From contig NZ_ALCA01000006.1 of the NCBI RefSeq assembly GCF_000278725.1, forward strand, positions 1 to 24,767: a DNA stretch of 24,767 nucleotides, given 5' to 3'. The position numbers and the translations under genes are program-made. Each line of letters begins with the position of its first letter. Position 1 is the first letter of the stretch. Positions 6,941 to 14,830 of the stretch are shown here, one piece after another. The notes below the pieces were generated by a model, which saw only the letters and a list, made by a program, of their open reading frames with translations, was not told the DNA's origin and ran no database searches. The DNA is from Actinomyces sp. ICM47 (GTDB lineage: Bacteria; Actinomycetota; Actinomycetes; Actinomycetales; Actinomycetaceae).

Positions 6941-9346
6941 CTAGTGGGCGTGAGGTCTGTGCAGCCCAGGGCCTGGTTTGGGGGCCTTCCGTCGTGGAGC
7001 TTGCGTCGAAGAGTCGTCTGAAGTCACCGTTGGGCTGGAACCTTGAGAGGGAAGTGACTCACCCTTGGGTGCGCACAAAGACTGTGAAACACTATCCTCT
7101 TTGTCCTCTTCGAGGGTGAGGAACTTGAACCTGAACTCCTCATCTTTGATTCGGCTCTTCTCATACTCGGTGAAGTAGCTGATAACGGGCGAAAGGCCTT
7201 GCTTCTTGGGCTGGAAAGCGGAGGGGCTATACGAAACAGGATCCCTCTTTGCACCCTCGTCGATCTTCCACCCGTATGCAGAACGGACGAATGCGCGCAC
7301 AGCCAGTGATGTTTGCTTGGAAATGGTGGAGGGAAGCGCTTCTTTGATGGAAGCCAGCTTCGCGTCAAGGCTCTTCTGCTCCTCGTCGGAACGCGTGGTC
7401 TCGTCACGGGTCAGCACCCCCTTTAGGTTTCGGTAGCTGCTTGCCAACGACCTAGATGTGACGAGCGTGAGAACCTCAGCGCGAATGCAGACTGCCCCGA
7501 GCCCCAGTGGCTTCCCTAATCCCAGATGGAAGAAACCGTACTCTCCCTCAGCCCGCTGAGAATGCGGGACGATCCTCTCTGGATCCAGAAGCCACAGGAG
7601 GACAGAGAGCTCTTTCGCGCTGAGCCCTTCAAAACGCAACGTGGACTCAAAGTTTGCTCCCGACGCGACGAAAGAGCCAACAAGAACTTCAGAGCTACTC
7701 AATGAGCTACTCGGCTGTTTGCCGCCGAGAACATCTGCTCCCCCGCGCGCTAGAAGGAAACGGTGGGTCGGGTATGTCTTTCTGATGAGGGAGTTCTGTT
7801 CAGTGAAGCACTCAGATCGTTCTGTCGCGAAGACTCCCGATCCGTCCACATGCCGTAGGTATGGCTGTGCTGTCCATGGTTTTGGTTCTGCTAAGATCGG
7901 GGGGATCCAACCCTCACCGCTGTTTGAGCGTTGAAGACATTCCGTTCCGACTTGTGGCACTAGGTGGGCGTTAGTCAAGTAGACTCTTCCTTTAAGAGCT
8001 GACGAATCAGTATCGCCTGGATCCTGAGCAGCAAACCCCCACAGGCGGTCGGCGGCAGAGGTCTCAGCAACTGACTGTGCAGGATTAACGTTCCCCCTTT
8101 CCGCTAGCCGTGATGGGGAGAGGCTTCCTGGAGTGGCTGAGCGGCCCAACTGGGAGAACGACAGTTCCCACTCTCCATTCTCGTGCTTTCGTGTAAAGAC
8201 AGGTACGCCGGGCTCAGTTCCAGCCTCAGTAAGTAGAAATTCGTAGACATTCTCAGGGGTTAGATTCTTGCCCAGCTCTCTTTTCTTCCCATTGTGCTGA
8301 ATGTGCTGGATTGCCCTATTGATAAGGGTGTGCTGAGCTCCTTTACTTGTGGCGGGATTGTTCGCAATGCGAGCCGCTTCCAGTACTGTGGCAACGAATG
8401 GACTATTAACGTCAAGCTGAATCGGTTTAGCCTTGGGAGTTCCCTTATCTGTGTAAAAGAGATATTCGTTGTACTTTGTGGTCATGAGCCTGTCTTTGGG
8501 CTTCAATTTGCCGGTATCGGGAACCTTTGTCAAGCGGACAATGTATCCGTCGCATTTTATCCTTATCGGCGTATATTCGTCCGGTGCTTTTGATTGGCAG
8601 AGTGCTATACCGTTGACGCTGGAGACAATTAGGTGTGATTTGTCGTGCCTTTCTTGCTTGAAGGCATCGAAGGAAGTTACTTTGCTGAGGTGTGGGGTGT
8701 GTTTTCTTAGAGTCGTAAGCATATTCTCTACTGCTGTTTTCTCGGCCTCCGAGTGCTTGATCCTGAGCTTCTCTTGCTTTTTGCCTCGTTTTACCATGCG
8801 GAATCCCCCAAGAATTGGCTGCTCGAAACCGGGAGGAGTAAAGGCTACTCCTGCATCGATCGAATCGGGCAGGAGGGCGCACTGCTGCAAGTGAATGCTC
8901 CACTGGGGCCCATTGTCTCCATGAGTTACTCGTAGAAATCCAGTTTTCCAGGGAGGGATGCCATTGTTGTGCCACCTTTGAGGATGGTCAGTTGTGTAAC
9001 GGAACTGGGGCTGACGCTGATCGTCACCAAATACCCTGAATCTCGACTGAGTTACTGCCTCATAGGCGGAAGATAGGACTCCTTTGAGTGAAGTTGCTGG
9101 AATGATCGCTTCTGCATCACTGGTTGCTCCCTGAGGGTTTCCACTAACGGAGGGGACGACGAGCCTACCAGTCTCATCGCGGGAGGAAGTTATCAGTGGT
9201 GTCTTCGTTTCAATTGTGAGTTTGAGCGTTCCAGAGTAGGAATCCAAGTCAAGGTGGTCAAGGCACGGAGCGCTTCCGTCTGCGAAGAATGAATCGCCAC
9301 TACGATGTGTTGGAATACCGTTGTATGCGTGATGAAAGGTGCTCAT
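6941..9346 (-). CDS. Type III-D Cas7-like protein with large insertion (TIGR03986-like)
   Basis: This is the last gene of the effector operon and a probable backbone subunit of the crRNA complex. ATG 9346 is chosen because it overlaps the preceding TGA (ATGA) and has CGGGAGAG upstream; GTG 9355 is less likely. The roughly 800-aa product opens with FHHAYNGIP and has a RAMP loop IIPATSLKGVLSSAYEAVTQ (residues 82-101) followed by RFRVFG. A long middle insertion follows. The fold then resumes with ADRLWGF (about 432-438), LKGRVYLTNAHL and the glycine-rich GLGKPLGLG (609-617). This split-RAMP layout matches the Cas7-insertion protein of known III-D complexes. The C-terminal 50 residues are Ser/Pro-rich and basic, probably disordered. 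Family assignment is by pattern, not a search. Confidence 0.75.
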   Translation of the reverse strand: MSTFHHAYNGIPTHRSGDSFFADGSAPCLDHLDLDSYSGTLKLTIETKTPLITSSRDETGRLVVPSVSGNPQGATSDAEAIIPATSLKGVLSSAYEAVTQSRFRVFGDDQRQPQFRYTTDHPQRWHNNGIPPWKTGFLRVTHGDNGPQWSIHLQQCALLPDSIDAGVAFTPPGFEQPILGGFRMVKRGKKQEKLRIKHSEAEKTAVENMLTTLRKHTPHLSKVTSFDAFKQERHDKSHLIVSSVNGIALCQSKAPDEYTPIRIKCDGYIVRLTKVPDTGKLKPKDRLMTTKYNEYLFYTDKGTPKAKPIQLDVNSPFVATVLEAARIANNPATSKGAQHTLINRAIQHIQHNGKKRELGKNLTPENVYEFLLTEAGTEPGVPVFTRKHENGEWELSFSQLGRSATPGSLSPSRLAERGNVNPAQSVAETSAADRLWGFAAQDPGDTDSSALKGRVYLTNAHLVPQVGTECLQRSNSGEGWIPPILAEPKPWTAQPYLRHVDGSGVFATERSECFTEQNSLIRKTYPTHRFLLARGGADVLGGKQPSSSLSSSEVLVGSFVASGANFESTLRFEGLSAKELSVLLWLLDPERIVPHSQRAEGEYGFFHLGLGKPLGLGAVCIRAEVLTLVTSRSLASSYRNLKGVLTRDETTRSDEEQKSLDAKLASIKEALPSTISKQTSLAVRAFVRSAYGWKIDEGAKRDPVSYSPSAFQPKKQGLSPVISYFTEYEKSRIKDEEFRFKFLTLEEDKEDSVSQSLCAPKGESLPSQGSSPTVTSDDSSTQAPRRKAPKPGPGLHRPHAH

Positions 9347-9930
9347 TGGGCCCACTCTCCCGTGAATAGCTGGTCGACTACGACCGTGTTTCCGTACTTA
9401 TCCTCTTGTTGGATGAACTCGACTGCCGTCATCTGCTTGGTGGCGGTGTTTTCTTTGCTTTCGCCAGTCTGAACGGAGGTAGCCTCCGAGGCAGAATCCG
9501 CGTCACTGCCCTCTGCAGACTGGTGCTGCAGATAGATCACCTTGTGGAACCAACCGCTGACAGGTTTTGACTCCGAGGCTTCGGACGCTGCGTCGGGCGT
9601 ATCCCTGGTGAGTGTCAGCTCAACGGCACCCACGCCGTTTACCCAACGGAACTCGTGAGCGAGCGTTGAGTCTGCGCTGTCACTGCTAATGACACGCCAG
9701 AAACGTATCTCATAAGTGTGTGAGTCATCGAAGCTTGGGGACTTTACATCCGGCACTCGGTGCGTACCGTTGGTTGTCCACACAATGCCGACGAACTCGT
9801 GGGCAGCAAATTTCGCATCGATATGCGCAGCGAGCGCACTAGCGTTATCGATTATGTGATTGGTGGTCGTTAGGTGGCAGGGGAGTAGGTTTGCTGCGCG
9901 ACCGTGGTTATCGATATTTGTCTCAATCAT
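9343..9930 (-). CDS. csx19: Csx19-like accessory subunit of type III-D complex
   Basis: A 195-aa protein with no transmembrane segment. VGIVWTTNGTHRVP, then HTYEIRFWRVISSD and EFRWVNG, and later VEFIQQEDKYGNTVVVDQLF recall the Csx19 (TIGR03984) pattern: a Trp-rich start, an 'elRlF' strand, then a Y-x-x-x-D-x-x-G segment near the end. Size and position between two Cas7-type genes fit that family, which is found specifically with subtype III-D and is a component of the effector. A Ser/Glu/Thr-rich low-complexity stretch lies at about residues 138-162. It starts with ATG inside the stop of the upstream gene (ATGA) and ends inside the start of the next. Similarity is modest, so the name is provisional. 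Confidence 0.6.
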   Translation of the reverse strand: MIETNIDNHGRAANLLPCHLTTTNHIIDNASALAAHIDAKFAAHEFVGIVWTTNGTHRVPDVKSPSFDDSHTYEIRFWRVISSDSADSTLAHEFRWVNGVGAVELTLTRDTPDAASEASESKPVSGWFHKVIYLQHQSAEGSDADSASEATSVQTGESKENTATKQMTAVEFIQQEDKYGNTVVVDQLFTGEWAQ

Positions 9931-12731
9931 TGCTCGTCGCTCTCATTAGGAGTGGAGGCCTCGTGTGTTGGTTCTTCAAGCTTTTGCAAACGTTCAGCCC
10001 AATCTTCATATGAGGGTTCTTTCTCTGTCTTGTTTATCAGATAGGCCAGAAGTGCTGTTGCGCCTCCGCGCGCATCGTCCTCACTGTTATCGTTGCGTTT
10101 CCACAAAATCGCTTCTGCTGGAGTATTTACGACCTGACCATCAGCGCCAGATAAGCGGAGGCTCGTTACCTCAACTTGGCCGTGGCCTCGGGTTGTCCTG
10201 CCTCCGAGGGGAAGTGTGCCCGCGCTGAGTTCCGCTAGGGCAATACACAGGAGACACCAGGACGCTCGGGCGAAGGGTAAACACTCGTTGAGTGATAGGC
10301 CCCCGATACCTGAGTCGGTCTTCACATACTGAAGAAGACGTGCGGTGTCAACCTCGATTACGATGTCATTCCACGTGGCGTGCGGATAGGTCACCTCTTT
10401 GAACAGCAGCCCTTCAACGACTCCTCCTGTCCACCGGTCGATTGCATTATGAGTGACCGTGACTGACGGTCCGGTATCCTTCGTCGTACAGTCTCGGACT
10501 CGAACTGCTCCACGGTATTCGGTGGTACCGAACATGTAGCGCACGAGCCGTGGCTCTTTGGCCAGTTGCTCGTGAATATCGATAGGTACCTGGTTGCCAT
10601 CGCTATCTGCCTGAGTGAAGCTCTCGACCGGTGATGGGGGATTGTCGGCATACAGTACGGTCCGAGCGATCCGCGAGCACCTGGAGCGCAGTGCACCGCG
10701 AATTGATGTACCTGGGATCAACAGGGGAGCTGTAGTGTCCGTCGTGCTTTTGCCAGCAGTCTTAGCCCTGAGGGGATGTTGGTTATTTCCGTCATCTGAC
10801 TGAGGGTCGTGTACGAACACACCGGTTGGCGAGTTCCAGCTGATCCGCACCTGCGTCGGTCGAATACGTTGAGCTGCAGAGCTCTCTTGATCGCCATCGG
10901 ATTCTGAGCCCACCCACTTCCGAATCAGATTGATTGCAGTGTGCTCTGCCGATGTCACCTCCGGGCACTTCTCACCGAAGGCTGAGATTACGCTCGTCAG
11001 AATATTTCGCGCAAAGTCCGTACGAGCCTCGTGCACCTCGTGAGAATCTTCGGGGTGATCGGGCCCCTCGAAGGGAATCTCAACTGGTGACGTAGCGTCT
11101 CGCAATCCGATGAAAGATACTCGGGAGACATCGATGAAGCCGAGACCCCCGCCTGTCCCTCCTCCAAGAGGCAGGATTCCCTCGCAGAGGTCGGTGACGG
11201 CCATGGTCAGGAGAAGGATAGCTGCTCGCATGCGGATCTTGAAGCCTGGAAGCTCGTAATCCTTGTCTGATGACGAGGGGGCTGGAAGCACGAAACCACC
11301 AGGGTCCTGGCGAATATTTCGGCAGAGTTGGGCGTGGTCAACGTCGATCTGAATCGAATCCCATGTGGCATGCGGATACAGCAGCTCCGAATACAACGCT
11401 CCGTGGGCAGCGCTTCCGGTGACTCGGTCGATCGCGTTGCGTGTGAGCTTCAAAGGCTTATCCTTTTCCCCTTGTGTTGGGATATGCCCCTCGCAGTCGT
11501 GGACGCGGACCGCTCCCCGGTACTCGGTTGTCCCGAACAAGTAACGCACGAGGATCGGATCCGCGGCGAGCTGCTTGTGCACATCCTCCGGCATCCCGAG
11601 TTTGTCACAACCTTCGCTGTCACTGACGATGCTGCGAGCAATGCGAGAACAGTGGGACCGCAACGCCCCGCGGATCGACGTGCCCGGAAGTAGCAGCGAG
11701 GCCTTGTCCTCATGTGCGACTTTCGGATAAGTAGCATCCCCGTGATCGGCGCGATGCTTGTCATCGAGGTGCCAGTTGCGCAGTGGCGCTGCGGGTACCG
11801 TGTCTTCTTCCGAGGATTTGATGCCGTCGGGTTTGTTCATTCCGACGAACAACCCCGACGGAGCCTGCCACTGAATTTCGATGGTTGAACGTGAGGGGCG
11901 ATAACTTGAGTGTTTATCTGGTGTCAGTTTTTTCGGTTCGGATAGGTCGAGTAACTGATCGAGTGTGTTCTTTAGCCCGCCCTTCTCCGATTGAACTACA
12001 GACTGAACACGGTACGTCGCAGTGCCGTTCAACTTGATACGGCCCCACCCAGATCCTGTCCTGCCGCCGAGGCTGATGAACTTGCCGCCGAGGAGTGTCA
12101 CGATCGCTTGCAGGGCTTTCTCGACCAGCGTATGGGGCGCAGGAGGTGTCCCCTTTGTTTCCTCGCGCTGTGTTGTGGACTGTGCATCCTTGTTCTTTGT
12201 GGAGTCTGGGGCCGGATCCTGGGCCTCGGCGCTGACTCGGATCTCGAAAGTCGTGTCCACGGGCAGGTACTCGTACGCGAAAAGTGCGCCGTCTGCGGCC
12301 CCGCCGGTGGCGCGGTCAATGGCCGTGCTCATGCGGTGGGGGAGATCGCCTCTAGTGCGGTCCCACACCACGGCATGGTGGAAGGTGAGGGCGCTTGCCC
12401 GCAGCGGGAGAGATTCGTTGGTTCCGTCCCCATGTTGCTCTTTGCGAGTACCGACCTCCCGACGCATCTCACCTCCCCACAGGCTCTTGAGGTCTTCCTT
12501 GCTGAAGTCAAGCACATCCATGTGTTCTTCGAACGCGGCACGAATGGCTCCCTTGATGGAACGACCCGGCAGGATTGCCTCGCCCAGCCCATTGCGTACG
12601 AAAGCGTTCGGCTGCACAGTCCGGCCGTCCTCGTCGGTTATGGGGCGTTCAGGTACCTCATCGACGCCACCGGAGTGCAGCGCGGAAACGACGCGCACGG
12701 GGATCGTCAAGTCGTAGCGGTAAATGGTCAT
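9927..12731 (-). CDS. Triple Cas7 (Cas7-3x) fusion, type III-D backbone
   Basis: A 934-aa protein made of three Cas7/Csm3-type RAMP domains, which line the crRNA and cut target RNA at regular intervals. Domain 1 (about 1-245): LHSGGVDEVPERPI, LPGRSIKGAIRAA, AIDRATGGAADGALF, LGGRTGSGWGRIKL. Domain 2 (282-545): LLPGTSIRGALRSHCSRIAR, YLFGTTEYRGAVRVHDC, AIDRVTGSAAHGALY, LGGGTGGGLGFIDV. Domain 3 (625-862): LIPGTSIRGALRSRCSRIAR, YMFGTTEYRGAVRVRDC, AIDRWTGGVVEGLLF, LGGRTTRGHGQVEV. Domains 2 and 3 are near-duplicates and plainly arose by a recent internal duplication. Candidate catalytic Asp residues lie in the loops at 20-36, 297-313 and 641-653. Helical linkers follow domain 2 (about 546-622) and domain 3 (865-934). 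The ATG at 12731 overlaps the upstream TGA and has ACGGAGG 7 nt before it. Confidence 0.9.
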   Translation of the reverse strand: MTIYRYDLTIPVRVVSALHSGGVDEVPERPITDEDGRTVQPNAFVRNGLGEAILPGRSIKGAIRAAFEEHMDVLDFSKEDLKSLWGGEMRREVGTRKEQHGDGTNESLPLRASALTFHHAVVWDRTRGDLPHRMSTAIDRATGGAADGALFAYEYLPVDTTFEIRVSAEAQDPAPDSTKNKDAQSTTQREETKGTPPAPHTLVEKALQAIVTLLGGKFISLGGRTGSGWGRIKLNGTATYRVQSVVQSEKGGLKNTLDQLLDLSEPKKLTPDKHSSYRPSRSTIEIQWQAPSGLFVGMNKPDGIKSSEEDTVPAAPLRNWHLDDKHRADHGDATYPKVAHEDKASLLLPGTSIRGALRSHCSRIARSIVSDSEGCDKLGMPEDVHKQLAADPILVRYLFGTTEYRGAVRVHDCEGHIPTQGEKDKPLKLTRNAIDRVTGSAAHGALYSELLYPHATWDSIQIDVDHAQLCRNIRQDPGGFVLPAPSSSDKDYELPGFKIRMRAAILLLTMAVTDLCEGILPLGGGTGGGLGFIDVSRVSFIGLRDATSPVEIPFEGPDHPEDSHEVHEARTDFARNILTSVISAFGEKCPEVTSAEHTAINLIRKWVGSESDGDQESSAAQRIRPTQVRISWNSPTGVFVHDPQSDDGNNQHPLRAKTAGKSTTDTTAPLLIPGTSIRGALRSRCSRIARTVLYADNPPSPVESFTQADSDGNQVPIDIHEQLAKEPRLVRYMFGTTEYRGAVRVRDCTTKDTGPSVTVTHNAIDRWTGGVVEGLLFKEVTYPHATWNDIVIEVDTARLLQYVKTDSGIGGLSLNECLPFARASWCLLCIALAELSAGTLPLGGRTTRGHGQVEVTSLRLSGADGQVVNTPAEAILWKRNDNSEDDARGGATALLAYLINKTEKEPSYEDWAERLQKLEEPTHEASTPNESDEQ

Positions 12732-14830
12732 GAGACAGCCTCCGTTGGTGCTGTAAAGCTCTTACTCCTGGTCTTGAACAAGGGCAGCGTCGCTTCCGCC
12801 AGCAAGGGGGAGTCCACGAGGAACCGACCGTATCCCTGGGGCGTCAGCTCACCGACGCCGATATGTCCGAGTGTCTTGAGCGACTCAAGATCGTCCGGGG
12901 AGATACGCACTCGGATTACGGAACCCGCTTGGATCGCCAGCCGTGTGGCGCGAGGCGCGTTATCCCGCGGCGACCACGAGTCCACGCGCCGGTGTCGGAT
13001 CGCAGTCAGAATCCGTTTGCGATTCTTGTCGTTCGAGTCCTGATCGGGGCGCGAATGAGGCTCGCCGTCAGTGCTCTCCCGAACGACCGTGACCGGAACG
13101 TTGGCCCGCCTGAAAGCAAGCTCCAGATCCTCAACGCTCCCGCCCAGCCCCAGAGCGCTCGACCGTGCGAGCACGTCGGACGTGAACCACAGAGACACAA
13201 CCTCGGTGGATTCAGAGGACGAGGCCTGTGTTCCCTCATCGGTGACAGGACCCTCTACCGGGGGCGGGGTGCTTCCCACTTCGGTGAAGGTGCTGCCCAC
13301 AGTGCAGCGGGCGCGTCCGAATGTGCCTGTGAGCTTGCGGGATCCGAGGAATGCTGGCTGCTCAGCAATGCCGAGGTCGAACGTCAGAAGTGAAGCTTCG
13401 GATGTAGCATCGGGGCTGCGAAGCTCACTCAGTAGTCGTTCCGACATGACAATCGAGGCGTGCAGTTTCAACCCGGCGGGCAGAGCACGCACCAGGAACA
13501 GCTGTCCATCTTTCGCTGCGCCCGTCTCCGAATTGATCGCCGTCGACTGTCGACCAATCAGCGAGGGCTTCCCGATCCACCCCGTGACGGGAGCTCCGTT
13601 CGATTTAACGAATAGATAGCTGCCACGCGTGGGGATCGTGTGGTCTCCACATACCTGATCGTCGATGGGGATATGCCTGTTGAAGAGCGTGCGGGGTTGT
13701 TTGTCCTCGTGAACCTTCTCATTCTCCAGAACGAAAGGAACGGGCAACCCGGCCACCTCCTTGTAAACCGGAAGTGCATCACTGATACGCAGGTCACCGC
13801 TGACGATAGCGGATTTCACGACGTCACTGTCCGGATATTTCTTGCGCAGGAAGTTGTGCAGCCACGGGACCAACACGGTTCCGCGCAGGAAGTCCAACGA
13901 CCGCACCTCGTTCGAGAAGGGGACCTCGTAGGAGACAACCGGAGTGTCAAGAACGACGTCGAGGGTCGTTTCATACCAGGTCGTGCTGCCGGACTCCGAC
14001 TGCTGAAGGCAGGGCATTGCGATGTCTTGGGGGCTGTTCTCCGGAAGATTCGGCGCGTCTGGGTTCGTATCCAAACATTCACAGGTGAGGCTCCGCAGTC
14101 GATTTGCGACGGTCTTGACGTCTTCCGACGAGTATGTGGGGCTGTCGTTATCTTGGTTCGTCAGGATTCGTTTAAGCGCGTCGGCGGCTTTCGCATCCTG
14201 TCGGCCGATTTCCACGTAGTCCTTATCGCTGACCACGACCGTGCACTCGCCGTCGCCTCCGCTGCGGCCTGAGCCGATGCCTCGGACCATGAGGCCAGCG
14301 ACCCCCAGGAGGAAGTGCGCGGCCTTGATCGTCGCCGGATCGGAGATCTCGGCCCCGGCCTCGTCGATGAGGGTGAACGTGCCCGTGAGGACGCCGGGCG
14401 CCGCCCGCTCCGTAAAGCGCAGGAACTGGTCACGCGCCGTCCCCGTGGTTGGGTCGATGGACAGGGATACCGTGTCGTGGACCGGGATCGCCGAGGCCGA
14501 GGCCGGGGCCGCGTCCGAGAAGATCACGTGGCGCGGGTGGGGGTCAGAGCCTTGCTTGCCGTCGGGGTTCTGGCCGAAGAGCCACAGGGCGAAGCCGGTC
14601 CACTTCCCCTCTTCCGCCCCATCGAGGGCCCTCGCCGCCAGCATCGCCTGCTCGCGCAGGACACCCGTGATGACCGTGCCGCGCACGACCGGTTTGTCGC
14701 CGGAACGCTCAATTTTTGAGTGTGTGCGTCCCGCGTGGCCTACGCCCGTGGACACTCCCCAGTCGGACGTGAACACGATAGTCATGTGGCCGCTCGCGGT
14801 AGGAGAAGTGGTAGGTGAATCGGTGGTCAC
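12728..14830 (-). CDS. csx10: Cas7-Csx10 (Cas5-like) fusion, type III-D
   Basis: A 700-aa two-domain protein. Residues about 15-205 form a Cas7-like RAMP with DWGVSTGVGHAGRTHSKI, VVRGTVITGVLREQAMLAAR (about 48-67), WLFGQNP, and the Gly-rich GIGSGRSGGDGECTVVV. Residues about 285-690 match Csx10, the Cas5-like subunit that caps the crRNA 5' tag. The evidence is LDTPVVSYEVPFSNEVRSLD, the family-typical STAINSETGAAKDGQLFLVR, and the closing GHIGVGELTPQGYGRFLV. The GTG start at 14830 overlaps the cas10 stop (GTGA) and has GAAGGAGG about 7 nt upstream. It parallels the Cas7-Cas5-Cas11 fusion reported for a cyanobacterial III-D complex. A Cas11-like helical part is not obvious here, though a Ser/Asp-rich linker lies at about 600-630. 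Confidence 0.82.
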   Translation of the reverse strand: MTTDSPTTSPTASGHMTIVFTSDWGVSTGVGHAGRTHSKIERSGDKPVVRGTVITGVLREQAMLAARALDGAEEGKWTGFALWLFGQNPDGKQGSDPHPRHVIFSDAAPASASAIPVHDTVSLSIDPTTGTARDQFLRFTERAAPGVLTGTFTLIDEAGAEISDPATIKAAHFLLGVAGLMVRGIGSGRSGGDGECTVVVSDKDYVEIGRQDAKAADALKRILTNQDNDSPTYSSEDVKTVANRLRSLTCECLDTNPDAPNLPENSPQDIAMPCLQQSESGSTTWYETTLDVVLDTPVVSYEVPFSNEVRSLDFLRGTVLVPWLHNFLRKKYPDSDVVKSAIVSGDLRISDALPVYKEVAGLPVPFVLENEKVHEDKQPRTLFNRHIPIDDQVCGDHTIPTRGSYLFVKSNGAPVTGWIGKPSLIGRQSTAINSETGAAKDGQLFLVRALPAGLKLHASIVMSERLLSELRSPDATSEASLLTFDLGIAEQPAFLGSRKLTGTFGRARCTVGSTFTEVGSTPPPVEGPVTDEGTQASSSESTEVVSLWFTSDVLARSSALGLGGSVEDLELAFRRANVPVTVVRESTDGEPHSRPDQDSNDKNRKRILTAIRHRRVDSWSPRDNAPRATRLAIQAGSVIRVRISPDDLESLKTLGHIGVGELTPQGYGRFLVDSPLLAEATLPLFKTRSKSFTAPTEAVS

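Noticed and set aside
9927..12731. A type III-E single-chain effector (gRAMP)
   Set aside because: Cas10, Csx10, Csx19 and Cas6 are separate genes here, and the protein has three Cas7 units rather than the full III-E set, so this is a multi-subunit III-D system.
11991..13043. A 350-aa open frame on the + strand
   Set aside because: It lies across two well-supported RAMP genes on the other strand and crosses their boundary; no recognisable domain.
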